This document shows positions 37,961-46,098 of a stretch of 64,000 bases of DNA, one piece after another. The notes beneath the pieces are model-generated. The model saw nothing but the letters and a program-made list of their open reading frames with translations. It was not told the origin of the DNA and made no database searches. Source of the DNA: Actinomycetales bacterium (lineage in GTDB: Bacteria > Actinomycetota > Actinomycetes > Mycobacteriales > Micromonosporaceae). The position numbers and the translations under genes are program-made. Positions within the stretch are counted from its first letter, which is position 1. Every line of letters begins with the position of its first letter. The stretch spans positions 62,001-126,000 of the forward strand of contig PKFB01000060.1 in assembly GCA_002919305.1 (NCBI GenBank), read 5' to 3'.

Positions 37961-38791
37961 CGTGTGTCAGTGCGATCTGGAGCAGTGTCTTCTGAGCTGG
38001 TACCCGCTGAGTTAGTGAAGGCAGCGATCGAGGTGGCCCGGGAGCGGGGGCAGCCGGTGGCTGAGGTGCCGTTGACGACGATCGCGGCGGCGGCCGGGAT
38101 CTCGCGCAGCACGCTGCTGCGCAGGCTGGGCGGTACGCGGGCGGCGTTGGATGAGGCGGTACGCGAGGCGGGTGTGGATCCGGGGGGACGGCTCCCGGTG
38201 CGGGAACGGGCGATCGAGGCCGCCGGCCATCTGCTCGCCGAGCATGGGTTGGCGTCGGTCACGCTGGAGGCGGTGGCTCGAGCGGCTCGCTGCTCTCTCC
38301 CGAGCCTGCACACGGTGTTCGACGGGCGGGACGGGCTACTCGCCGCAGTGTTCGAACGTTACGGTCCGCTTCCGGATCTGGAGACGTTGGCGGTGAATCC
38401 CCCGGCTGGCTTAGAGGACCTGGTGCGGGCGATCTACGACGTGTTGATCGCGGCGCTGGGGCGGAGTCCACGGGTCTTCCCGGCTTTCATGGCGGATGTG
38501 TTTGGCCGGCCGGGCGGGCCGGCGAGTCGTCTGCTTGAGTCCTACATGCCCCGTATGGCGACGACCATGGTGGCGTTGCTACGCCCGCATATTGAGGCTG
38601 GCCGGCTGCGGCCGCTGCCGTTGCCGCTTCTGGTGCAGTTGCTGTTCAGTCCGCTGGTGGCGCACATGTTGCTGCGTCCGACGCTGGAGGGGTCGTTTGG
38701 GGAGCAGTTGCCTCCGGTGGAGCAGGTCCGTGAGGTGTTCGTCGATGCTTTCCTCCGCGCGACGGTCGCTTCTGAGGCGGCTACCCGCTGA
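37955..38791 (+). CDS. TetR-like regulator with two N-terminal HTH domains
   Basis: Up to 278 residues; TTG 37955 is the first possible start, but GTG 37964 or 37970 are also plausible. Two HTH segments are seen: about 20-70 (VKAAIEVARERGQPVAEVPL, TTIAAAAGISRSTLLRRLGG) and about 82-133 (RERAIEAAGHLLAEHGL, TLEAVARAARCSLPSLHTVF). The first half-domain looks like a degenerate duplicate. The remainder is a helical TetR C-terminal domain. It likely controls the divergent monooxygenase gene. It converges with the ATP-grasp gene, only 5 bp between stops. Confidence 0.85.
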   Translation: MYRVSVRSGAVSSELVPAELVKAAIEVARERGQPVAEVPLTTIAAAAGISRSTLLRRLGGTRAALDEAVREAGVDPGGRLPVRERAIEAAGHLLAEHGLASVTLEAVARAARCSLPSLHTVFDGRDGLLAAVFERYGPLPDLETLAVNPPAGLEDLVRAIYDVLIAALGRSPRVFPAFMADVFGRPGGPASRLLESYMPRMATTMVALLRPHIEAGRLRPLPLPLLVQLLFSPLVAHMLLRPTLEGSFGEQLPPVEQVREVFVDAFLRATVASEAATR

Positions 38792-38796
38792 CCAGG

Positions 38797-39768
38797 TCAG
38801 CTGGGCTGGGCATCCGGTGGGGCCTGCAGCAGCGCGTCGACGATAGCGGAGCAGATCGGCAGTCCGGTCTCGTGTTCGATCCACGCCCACTGGCCGTTGG
38901 GGTTGAGGTCGAGGAACATCCATTCGCCGTCGGGGCGTACCACGAAATCCATGGCGGCGAAGCGCAGGCCGAGGCGGTGCAGCATGCGGTGCACCGCGGC
39001 TTGGACTTGGTCGGGCACGTCGACGACGCCGTACTCGATCGCGGGGTAGTCGGAGCGCCAGTCGATCGCGGCTCGCTGGGAGCGCCCCACCAGGCGGGCG
39101 GCGAAGCAGTGCTGATCCACCACGGTTAGGCGTACCTCGTACGCCTTGTCCACCCATTCCTGGAACAGGTGCGCGGTGTGGCGTACCGAATCGTCGATCT
39201 CATGCGGGCCGGACAACGAGGTGGTGTAGATCAGGCGTCGGGTGCCTTCGTCGTCCAGATAGGGCGAGGAGAAGGGTTTGTATACCGCTCGATCAACGTG
39301 GGCGACGAATTCTCGCGCGGTCGCGGGGTCATTGGTGATGAGGGTACGCGGAACTGAAAGCCCGGCGGCCGCGGCGGCCGCCAGCTGAACCGGTTTATAC
39401 TCGGCGTGCGTGATCAGATCAGGATGATTGAGCCAGTGCGGGATTGCACGGAGTAAACCGCCGAAGCCGGCGTCTGCTTCGCCGGCTGCCCATTGTCCGT
39501 CGGCCACGGACATTTCGGCCGCTAGTTGGCTGCGGCTGGGGCGGCGGTAGTACGCGCCCCTGATCTCCTCCAGCCGCAATTCCCGTGTCGGGGTGGCGAG
39601 GTGACCGGACCATCGTCCATCGAAGTGGGCGGTGATGCGCAGGTGCTGGGGAAAATCGGCAAGGTCACACCGAAACACCGGCGTACCACGCCGGTGTAGC
39701 TCGGTGATCACCAGGTCGGCTGTGGGGTCCAGCTGGCTGGTGAGGACCAGCACCGCGCCGGCGGTCAT
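38797..39768 (-). CDS. ATP-grasp RiPP maturase (SAV_5884-type, graspetide synthetase)
   Basis: 323 residues from ATG 39768, overlapping the precursor stop (ATGA). The N-terminal pre-ATP-grasp domain begins VLVLTSQLDPTADLVITELHRRG. The ATP-grasp part shows THAEYKPVQLAAAAAAGLSVPRTLITN, VYKPFSSPYLDDEGTRRLIYT, HLFQEWVDKAYEVRLTVV, and a metal-binding end FAAMDFVVRPDGEWMFLDLNPNGQW. This is the family of macrocyclising ligases that join Thr/Ser or Lys side chains to Asp/Glu in a RiPP precursor. It sits directly after the precursor gene. The methyltransferase often third in such loci is not found. Confidence 0.9.
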   Translation of the reverse strand: MTAGAVLVLTSQLDPTADLVITELHRRGTPVFRCDLADFPQHLRITAHFDGRWSGHLATPTRELRLEEIRGAYYRRPSRSQLAAEMSVADGQWAAGEADAGFGGLLRAIPHWLNHPDLITHAEYKPVQLAAAAAAGLSVPRTLITNDPATAREFVAHVDRAVYKPFSSPYLDDEGTRRLIYTTSLSGPHEIDDSVRHTAHLFQEWVDKAYEVRLTVVDQHCFAARLVGRSQRAAIDWRSDYPAIEYGVVDVPDQVQAAVHRMLHRLGLRFAAMDFVVRPDGEWMFLDLNPNGQWAWIEHETGLPICSAIVDALLQAPPDAQPS

Positions 39769-39983
39769 GCTTTGTCGTAGATCTCGTCTTCGGTGGTGCG
39801 AGTCCCGGTGGTCTGCAGCGTCAACCCCAAACGATGATCCGTCAGAGGGATCCATTGATCGCCGTGACGGGTCAGGGTGATCTGCAGTTCGTCGTCGAAT
39901 TCCAGGTCGGCGGTATCCAGATCAATACCGTCGTCGGGGCGGATCGCGTACCGCAGACCGAAGGGGCGTACTGAGTCGGGCAT
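39765..39983 (-). CDS. Putative ATP-grasp-modified RiPP precursor
   Basis: 72 residues from ATG 39983 (GGAGGGAGCG ribosome site). The leader motif PFGLRYA is at residues 7-13, typical of ATP-grasp target peptides. A middle strand (ELQITLTRHGDQWIPLTDH) resembles the recognition segment. The C-terminal core TTGTRTTEDEIYD (58-70) is rich in Thr and in Glu/Asp, fitting omega-ester formation by the adjacent maturase. Chemistry and activity of the product are unknown. Confidence 0.85.
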   Translation of the reverse strand: MPDSVRPFGLRYAIRPDDGIDLDTADLEFDDELQITLTRHGDQWIPLTDHRLGLTLQTTGTRTTEDEIYDKA

Positions 39984-40007
39984 GGATCGCTCCCTCCTGC
40001 CCGGCCT

Positions 40008-40042
40008 AAGCCGTGACTTCTGGATACAGAAGATCACGGCTT
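40008..40042. repeat. Hairpin in the leader of the RiPP operon
   Basis: AAGCCGTGA-CTTCTG (40008-40022) pairs with CAGAAG-A-TCACGGCTT (40027-40042): 15 bp with one bulged A and a GATA loop. It lies 25 bp upstream of the precursor start on the minus strand, between any promoter and the ribosome site. It could be a terminator of upstream transcription or an attenuator. Confidence 0.65.
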
Positions 40043-40111
40043 GAACTTTCTTACCGTTAATTGTCTCTTAAGTAAGACGTTTCGGCCACTGGAACAGATC
40101 CCTGTCATGGG

Positions 40112-40144
40112 CGCGGTTCTCGGACATCGAGTCTGAGAACCGCG
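40112..40144. terminator. Hairpin with TTAATT flank
   Basis: CGCGGTTCTC (40112-40121) pairs with GAGAACCGCG (40135-40144), with an inner GAC/GTC pair. TTAATT follows on the plus strand. Confidence 0.55.
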
Positions 40145-40166
40145 TTAATTACCTACTGGAGCCTTA

Positions 40167-40216
40167 TGAATTCTATGGGTGATGACATGTGATATGTCGT
40201 GACTCCATAGAGTTCA
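40167..40216 (-). terminator. Long imperfect hairpin at the end of the small CxxC gene
   Basis: TGAATTCTATGG (40167-40178) pairs with CCATAGAGTTCA (40205-40216) at 11 of 12 positions, with an inner GACAT/ATGTC stem. It overlaps the stop codon of the minus-strand CxxC gene and probably ends that transcript. Confidence 0.55.
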
Positions 40217-40438
40217 CGGTTCGGTGACGCTCCGGCGTCGGACCGGGATCCAGGAATCGAACCAGCGCCGCCCGCCGCACACCCGACAGGGTTGGCGTAC
40301 CAGAAGGGTCAGCCCGTTCCCGTCGATGTCCATCGCGCATTTGGGCTCGGTGGAGTGGCCGGTCGCCTCGCAGTAGTAGCAGGGAACGTGTACGACCAGT
40401 ACACCGGGCGGAGCCGTCGGGTCGGTCGGTTCGGCCAT
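40214..40438 (-). CDS. Small CxxC zinc-ribbon-like protein
   Basis: 74 residues from ATG 40438. Two Cys pairs, CYYCEATGHSTEPKC and CRVCGGRRWF, look like a small metal-binding ribbon; MDIDGNGLTLLVRQP lies between. TAGCCT ends 7 nt before the ATG, suggesting a leaderless mRNA. I do not recognise a named family. It may bind zinc and act as an adaptor, which is inference. Confidence 0.65.
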   Translation of the reverse strand: MAEPTDPTAPPGVLVVHVPCYYCEATGHSTEPKCAMDIDGNGLTLLVRQPCRVCGGRRWFDSWIPVRRRSVTEP

Positions 40439-40597
40439 GCCCGAAAGGCTAGCCCACCATCGGCCGGAATCCCCAGGCTCCCCGGGCTTCAAGCGCGTGT
40501 GGCTCCCGACACTCGATGATTCCCGTGCCTGAGTGGTTCATATAGCTACAAATGAGACCTTAAGACCTGAAGAGGAACATGGTGGGCGACGGGCCGG

Positions 40598-40720
40598 TCA
40601 GGCGTCGGTGGATGTGGGCTTCCCGATCGTTGCAACGACGGCTTTCGCGGTTTCCCGCATGCGTCGCGCCGTCTCGCGTACCTGGTTTACAACTAAGTGA
40701 GATTTGCGTAACAAAGTCAT
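40598..40720 (-). CDS. Possible small basic protein
   Basis: 40 codons from ATG 40720 to TGA 40598. The product is basic and amphipathic (NQVRETARRMRETAKAVVATIG) with codon use like neighbouring genes. There is no ribosome site or clear -10. The rest of 40439-40887 holds no other credible gene, though it carries the operator-like palindrome before the Lrp gene. Confidence 0.28.
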   Translation of the reverse strand: MTLLRKSHLVVNQVRETARRMRETAKAVVATIGKPTSTDA

Positions 40721-40847
40721 GTAGCCCGCGGAGGGTGGGGCGCCGGCGCGTCACGCTCCGTGCCGGAAAAGATCAAGGTGTTGGGCATATTGAGAGGTGA
40801 GTATCAGGAAGGGCCGGCCCTCATGAGGGCGATTCATATTTAAGGGT

Positions 40848-40861
40848 GTTGTCCGGACAAC
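40848..40861 (+). promoter_or_regulatory. 14-bp palindrome upstream of the Lrp-type gene
   Basis: GTTGTCCGGACAAC is a perfect palindrome ending 26 bp before the chosen start (40888). Lrp/AsnC proteins commonly bind such dyads at their own promoters, so autoregulation is likely. Confidence 0.55.
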
Positions 40862-40887
40862 GTGCATCAGTCACTCATGATGGCGGT

Positions 40888-41988
40888 GTGCGGGTTTTGG
40901 ATCCTCTCGATCAACGGATTGTCATCGCCCTCCAAGTCGACGGTCGTGCTAGCTGGACCGATATCGCCGCTCTCACCGGCTCCTCGGTAACCACGGTTTC
41001 TCGGCGGGGACAGCAGATTCTGCAGCAAGGGCTGATTCGTATCGCGGCTGTCCCGACCGTGGATCAGCGCACCGTGGAGCACTTGGTGGTCCGGCTGCGG
41101 TGTGCTCCCGGCAGCCAAGCGCGGGTGGCTCGGGAGATCGCCTCCTGGCGTGAGGTGCGCTCTCTGGCCTTGGTGACCGGCGTCCACGACGTGGTCGCGG
41201 AGTTTATGGTGCCCCGGGAACGCGATCTGGCTCAGCTGCTGGTTCGGGATGTCCAGCGGGTCGAGGGTGTGCTCTCCAGCGAGGTTGATCTGATCCTGCG
41301 CACCTATAAAGCGAGTGATGACTGGAGCCGCCAGATCTTGGGGGAGAAGGCGGTGGCGGCGGCGCGCTATCCGATGCGTCAGCCTGCGTATTCGCGTCAC
41401 CCGTTGGATGACCTTGACACCCGGATCCTGGAAGCGCTGCGTGAGGACGGGCGGCAGAGTTTCCAGGCGGTGGCCGACCAGTTAGGGGTGCACGAGTCGA
41501 CGGTGCGGCGCCGGTTCGAAGCGATGATCGCCCACGGGAGCGTCCGGTTAGTCACCCTGGCCCCGGCCAAGTTACTGGGGTACGCGGCGGAGGTCATCTT
41601 CTGGTTAGACATCCTGCCCGCCCACTTAGACGCGGCTGCTCAGAAGTTGAGTCGGCATCAGGGGGTGCGCCACGTCGCCGCGCTGCTGGGGCGGGATTCG
41701 CTGATGTGTGAGGTGGTACTGCCGTCGACCCGAGATCTGTTCGCCTTCACCACGGAGACGTTGGCCAGCCTGGACGGGGTCAGGGCGTGGCGGACCAGCA
41801 TCGAGCTCCTCACCGTCAAGCGTGGTTTTGTGGAGGCGCCGTGGGCCCTCAGCTGGCTGAGGGCCGATCAGGCCGGCCCGATCGGCCCGGCCGGTGTACT
41901 CGGCGGGAGAAGCGGTCGAGTGGGCCTGATACGGGCGGATGAAGGCAGGCACGGGAACGGAGAGGAGGCGCGTGTAGCGCCGGCGTGA
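40888..41988 (+). CDS. Double-length Lrp/AsnC-family regulator
   Basis: 366 residues, twice the usual Lrp size. Two HTH domains are present: LDPLDQRIVIALQVDGRASWTDIAALTG at the N-terminus and LDDLDTRILEALREDGRQSFQAVADQLG after about residue 175. Each is followed by a RAM-like ligand domain. The last 50 residues are a Gly/Arg-rich tail. Starting at GTG 40888 places the palindrome (40848-40861) upstream rather than inside the gene. Tandem Lrp proteins of this type usually sense amino acids; the target is unknown. Confidence 0.88.
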   Translation: MRVLDPLDQRIVIALQVDGRASWTDIAALTGSSVTTVSRRGQQILQQGLIRIAAVPTVDQRTVEHLVVRLRCAPGSQARVAREIASWREVRSLALVTGVHDVVAEFMVPRERDLAQLLVRDVQRVEGVLSSEVDLILRTYKASDDWSRQILGEKAVAAARYPMRQPAYSRHPLDDLDTRILEALREDGRQSFQAVADQLGVHESTVRRRFEAMIAHGSVRLVTLAPAKLLGYAAEVIFWLDILPAHLDAAAQKLSRHQGVRHVAALLGRDSLMCEVVLPSTRDLFAFTTETLASLDGVRAWRTSIELLTVKRGFVEAPWALSWLRADQAGPIGPAGVLGGRSGRVGLIRADEGRHGNGEEARVAPA

Positions 41989-42080
41989 GCGTGTGGCGTC
42001 GGCGCGAGGAAACCCGCAACGTGAGAAGGCCCTCAATACGCGGACCGCGCGTCAGGGGTTGAGAAGAGTATCCTCGTGCC

Positions 42081-42614
42081 GTGCATGAAGATGCAGGATC
42101 CGGAATAGTCATTCCGAACCTTGTGGTGCGGCAGGCGCGGACCGCGGATGTACGCGGGATCCATCGACTGGTGGAGTACTACGTGCCTTCGCGCCGTCTC
42201 CTCGCTAAGCCCCTGGTGACGCTGTACGAGAGCGTCCAGGAGTTCGTCGTCGCGGAGCTCGACGGCGCGGTGGTCGGCTGTGGAGCGGTTCATGTGATGT
42301 GGGAGGACCTCGCCGAGATCCGCACCGTCGCCGTCGACCCGGCTTGGCAGGGCAAGGGCATCGGACACCGGATCGTCAGCGACCTGCTGCAGCGGGCACG
42401 AGACCTCGGAGTGCAGCGGGTATTCGTGCTCACCTTCGAGGTGGACTTCTTCGCACGGCACGGGTTCGTCCCGATCGACGGGACACCCGTCGATCAGGAC
42501 GTTTACGACGAGCTGTTGCGCTCCTACGACGCGGGGGTCGCGGAGTTTCTCGACCTTGAGCAGGTCAAGCCCAACACGCTCGGTAACACCCGGATGCTGC
42601 TGTACCTGAACTGA
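42081..42614 (+). CDS. Amino-acid N-acetyltransferase (ArgA-like GNAT)
   Basis: 177 residues, a single GNAT domain. VRQARTADVRGIHRLVEYY starts the fold, and the acetyl-CoA loop is VDPAWQGKGIGHRIV (the RGQGIG/A equivalent); LTFEVDFFARHGF follows. It matches short actinobacterial enzymes annotated as N-acetylglutamate synthases for arginine synthesis. GTG 42081 follows TATCCT (42069-42074) by 6 nt, so the mRNA is probably leaderless. Confidence 0.87.
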   Translation: MHEDAGSGIVIPNLVVRQARTADVRGIHRLVEYYVPSRRLLAKPLVTLYESVQEFVVAELDGAVVGCGAVHVMWEDLAEIRTVAVDPAWQGKGIGHRIVSDLLQRARDLGVQRVFVLTFEVDFFARHGFVPIDGTPVDQDVYDELLRSYDAGVAEFLDLEQVKPNTLGNTRMLLYLN

Positions 42615-43060
42615 ATCGACGGCCCAACCGTGTTGGGTCGCCGTAGCCACGGCAGCACTGACTGACCCGTACCGGCCTCGCCCGTGCGGGCGACACCGCC
42701 TTCCGCGGCGACACACGCGTCACCACGGCGACGAATCCGTGTCCGTAACGGCTTGATCCCATCCGGGATGAAACGATTCACCCACAGCGGAACCCCGCCG
42801 CGCCTGGTCGACCTCGTGCCATCAGGTCGACCGTGGTGCACGGTGGTCGACCAGGTGGTGCACGGCGGGTGTGGTAAACCCGACGCGTTACCACGAGATC
42901 GCGGACAGAGGAATCGCGACTGGTGTCCCTGATCGGCGTCTTTGCCGATCAAAACTCCTGCAGCCGGGTAAGCAGTGTCCCGGGACGGCGCGACCATCCA
43001 CCCCGGTCCATCCGGGTGACGGAGAACCGGGGGTACATGATCGGCGCTGACCCGGGGACA
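42615..43060. other. Intergenic region without a recognised gene
   Basis: 446 bp between the acetyltransferase and DUF3073 genes. A CCCAAC-CGT-GTTGGG hairpin lies just after the acetyltransferase stop (about 42622-42638) and may terminate it. GGTGGTGCACGG-type words repeat around 42830-42865. No tRNA, no credible ORF. Confidence 0.4.
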
Positions 43061-43258
43061 CTACCGACTACGTGGAGCCCAGTCGTCTTCTTCCTCGTCT
43101 TCTTCGTCGAGGTACCGGGAGTACAGATCCGACTCGTCGTCCGTCTTGGACTTGCCGGAGAGCTCCCGCTCCAAGGCGGAAAGGTCGGTAGGCGGGGTGT
43201 GGTACTTAAGCTGCCGGGCGACCTTCGTCTGCTTGGCCTTAGCTCGGCCGCGCCCCAT
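43061..43258 (-). CDS. DUF3073 family protein
   Basis: 65 residues from ATG 43258 (GAGGGGG about 8 nt upstream). It begins GRGRAKAKQTKVARQLKYHTPPTDL, a strongly basic, conserved start, and ends in an acidic run (DEEDEEEDDW). This is the DUF3073 family of highly conserved small actinobacterial proteins. Its place next to valine dehydrogenase and bldC is the usual synteny. Function is unknown. Confidence 0.93.
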   Translation of the reverse strand: MGRGRAKAKQTKVARQLKYHTPPTDLSALERELSGKSKTDDESDLYSRYLDEEDEEEDDWAPRSR

Positions 43259-43615
43259 GGCTCGACCCCCTCGCACAGAATGACGGAGCGGCCTTTGAGA
43301 GGCGGCCCCGTGACCTTAGGCATCTCTCGTGGCTCCCACGGTACAGGCCCGGAGGCCATTTCGGCATCTCGCCCCCGTTGGTAACCACGTGGTACGTGCC
43401 GCAGAACGTGTGTCTCCTGTCACATCGGCCCGACAGCTCCGCGCCGCCGTGCCGGTAAGGACAGAAATACACGATCGGTCGCTACCAAGTGGTCACCATG
43501 GGTGATGAACCATCGGTGCCACAAGGGCAGTCTACCTTTGCGACACGCCGAGTTCCGCATCCGACATCCTTGTGAAGCTCCTTGTCCGCCGCCCCGGTCC
43601 GCGAGCGGAAGAAGA

Positions 43616-44707
43616 TCACGGGGTGCCAGGGAGCAAGATCGTCCGCAACCGGCCGCATTCGGCCATGCGTCGTTCCGCGAGTCGATCAGCGGCGGCCCCC
43701 GGTGAGATGCCTTCGGATTCGGCGAGGCGCAGGATCTCCGCCGTCGTGTCGTAGATCTTCGAGGCGCGGGCCTTGGCACGTTCGAAGTTGAAGCCGTCGA
43801 TCTCGTCGGCCACCTGGATCACGCCGCCGGAGTTCACCACGTAATCCGGCGCGTACAGGATGCCGCGGTCGCTCAGCAGCTTTTCGACGTCGGGGTGGGC
43901 CAGCTGGTTGTTAGCGGCGCCACAGACGACGCGGGCGCGCAGCACCGCCACGGTCGCGTCATCCAACGCGCCGCCGAGGGCGCAGGGCGCGTACACGTCG
44001 ATCTCGGAACGAATGAGTGTGTCGATGTTGGGAACGATGTCGACCTGAGGGTGGTTCGTCCGTACCCATTCCAGGGCGCGCGGGTTGATGTCGGTGACCA
44101 CGACCTGCGCGCCGTCGGAGAGTAGATGCCCGACCAGATGCTTGCCGACCTTGCCGACGCCGGCTACCCCTACCCGCTTGCCGGCCAGGGACGGCTTCCC
44201 CCAGACGTGCGCGGCGGCGGCCCGCATGCCTTGGAAGGTGCCCCACGCGGTCAGGACCGAGGAGTCACCCGCGCCTCCGCGCTCCACGGAGCGGCCGGTG
44301 ACGAAGCGGGTTTCCTTGGCGACGATGTCCATGTCCTCGACGTAGGTGCCGACGTCGCAGGCGGTGATATACCGGCCACCGAGGGACTGGACGAACCGGC
44401 CGTAGGCCCGCAGCAGCGCTTCGCTCTTGTCCCGGGTGGGGTCGCCCCAGATCACGGCTTTGCCGCCGCCGTAATCCAGGCCAGCCAGGGCATTTTTGTA
44501 CGCCATGCCCCGGGAAAGGTTGAGAACGTCCTGAAGCGCTTCCTGCTCACTGGCGTAGGGGTAGAAGCGAGTCCCGCCCAACGCCGGGCCCAGCGCGGTG
44601 GAGTAAATCGCGATGATGGCGCGTAGCCCGCTGGCCTTATCGTGACAGAAGACCACCTGTTCGTGGCCGAGGTCATCCGGGTTGTCGGTGGCCGTGAATA
44701 CACCCAT
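43616..44707 (-). CDS. vdh: Valine/leucine-type amino acid dehydrogenase
   Basis: 363 residues, the length of streptomycete valine dehydrogenase. It deaminates branched-chain amino acids with NAD+, feeding acyl-CoA precursors. Motifs: [32 protein letters not shown] (substrate and catalytic lysines K71 and K83), [11 protein letters not shown], and the NAD loop [12 protein letters not shown] (about 180-191). A GAGGAGCG ribosome site precedes ATG 44707. No terminator is evident in the 350 bp between its stop and DUF3073. Confidence 0.93.
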   Translation of the reverse strand: MGVFTATDNPDDLGHEQVVFCHDKASGLRAIIAIYSTALGPALGGTRFYPYASEQEALQDVLNLSRGMAYKNALAGLDYGGGKAVIWGDPTRDKSEALLRAYGRFVQSLGGRYITACDVGTYVEDMDIVAKETRFVTGRSVERGGAGDSSVLTAWGTFQGMRAAAAHVWGKPSLAGKRVGVAGVGKVGKHLVGHLLSDGAQVVVTDINPRALEWVRTNHPQVDIVPNIDTLIRSEIDVYAPCALGGALDDATVAVLRARVVCGAANNQLAHPDVEKLLSDRGILYAPDYVVNSGGVIQVADEIDGFNFERAKARASKIYDTTAEILRLAESEGISPGAAADRLAERRMAECGRLRTILLPGTP

Positions 44708-44880
44708 GATCGCTCCTCTATGAGCTGCGGTGTGGTTTCACCCTTGTGGGGTCAGTCTCCACGCCGGTGTCCCGGCTGGTCAGCCGGATAGGTCCTGAGA
44801 TTAGTCCGCAGTACGTCTGGACAGGAGTACCTCGGTGACCGGGTATCCAGGTGGCTAGCTGTCCGTGGGACGATCGGCCA

Positions 44881-45723
44881 GTGCCGTCACCGTTCTCCGC
44901 CTACCTCAGGGTCTATGAGCCGCTGAGCGCCTTCAGTCAGCAATACCAGCGGCGTTGGAAGGAGTACGCCGCGCAGGGGCTTGCACCCGACACTCTCGAA
45001 GGCCCCGCGCGACAGCGGCGTCAGGTACTTGACGCTCTCGGTGCGGGTTGGACCCGTCTCCCCGAGTTTCCCGACGAGGCGTACCTGCTGGAGGATGAGG
45101 AGGGGGAGCTGCTGGTCTGCCCGTGGGACTTGCGGGTCCAGGTCGCCCTTGCCGCTCTCGCTGCGCGGGCGGGCGTACCCGATTCGATCGCGGATTTGTT
45201 TGTGCCGGGTGCGCTCGCGACAGCCGCCGCGAAGGTGGAAGCGGAGTGGCGTCGCCCTGACCGGGTCCTCGAGCACGGTATGCCCAAGCTGCACGAGCAT
45301 TCCTCAAGCTGGACGATCCCGCTGCGGTGGTTCGCCTTCGTGGATGCCTCCGAGCGGGAGCTGTCACTGCGTCCCGGCCGCCGTTACCTGCGCTACCGCA
45401 CGTCCATGTCGCAGGCCCGGCGACGGGCCCACCGGGCTCTCAACCTGCTCCGTAGGACGATGGGGGAGACCCCGATCACTGCGGCTGTGGAGGCGGGGGC
45501 TCGTTGGTTGGAGGAGTTTCATCCCCGCTCTGTGGTCGAGCTGGACTATGGAGGGCTGGTGCAGGTCATGAGCGATGATGCGCTATTGGGAGATGACTCC
45601 CCCGCCCAGATCGCAGCCAGTCTCGCCGCCTTGGCCAGGGGGGATGCTGAGACAGCGAGCAGCATCTATGAAAAATTGGTGGAGCGCTGGCGGGCAGTTC
45701 AGCTTTTGGAGCGATGTAATTAA
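44881..45723 (+). CDS. Conserved hypothetical protein between vdh and bldC
   Basis: 280 residues from GTG 44881; GACGAT ends 6 nt before it, fitting a leaderless start. It is soluble and helical, beginning PSPFSAYLRVYEPLSAF, with a basic central part (MSQARRRAHRALNLLRR) and a final acidic helix pair. The same position holds an uncharacterised gene in Streptomyces. No motif gives a function. Confidence 0.75.
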   Translation: MPSPFSAYLRVYEPLSAFSQQYQRRWKEYAAQGLAPDTLEGPARQRRQVLDALGAGWTRLPEFPDEAYLLEDEEGELLVCPWDLRVQVALAALAARAGVPDSIADLFVPGALATAAAKVEAEWRRPDRVLEHGMPKLHEHSSSWTIPLRWFAFVDASERELSLRPGRRYLRYRTSMSQARRRAHRALNLLRRTMGETPITAAVEAGARWLEEFHPRSVVELDYGGLVQVMSDDALLGDDSPAQIAASLAALARGDAETASSIYEKLVERWRAVQLLERCN

Positions 45724-45888
45724 GCTGACACCGACAAAGGGGCATAAAAGCCGCATTAATCCTCCGTCTGGTCAGATACGTTCAACCGTTCGGCCCATGT
45801 CGGACATCGGGGACAGGCCGGACGATGGAAAAGCGTCGGCCGGTGGGACCCCGGTCGGCGCTGTGAGTAACTTGTGGAGGAGTGACCG

Positions 45889-46098
45889 ATGGCATCGCGT
45901 ACACACGAGCCCGAGCCGCTGCTGACGCCGGCCGAGGTTGCGTCCATGTTCCGCGTAGACCCCAAGACCGTGACCCGGTGGGCTAAGGCGGGCAAGCTGA
46001 GCGCAATCCGTACTCTGGGAGGCCACCGTCGGTACCGCGAGTCGGAGGTTCGGGCCCTGCTGCAGGGACAGATCCCGCAGCAGCGCCAGGGCGACTGA
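45889..46098 (+). CDS. bldC: BldC, MerR-like developmental regulator
   Basis: 69 residues, a bare winged-helix MerR DNA-binding domain without an effector domain. It reads LLTPAEVASMFRVDPKTVTRWAKAGKLSAIRTLGGHRRYRESEV, essentially the BldC consensus. In Streptomyces BldC binds direct repeats cooperatively and delays sporulation. GGAGGAGTGACC precedes ATG 45889. Its presence suggests a developmental actinomycete. Confidence 0.96.
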   Translation: MASRTHEPEPLLTPAEVASMFRVDPKTVTRWAKAGKLSAIRTLGGHRRYRESEVRALLQGQIPQQRQGD

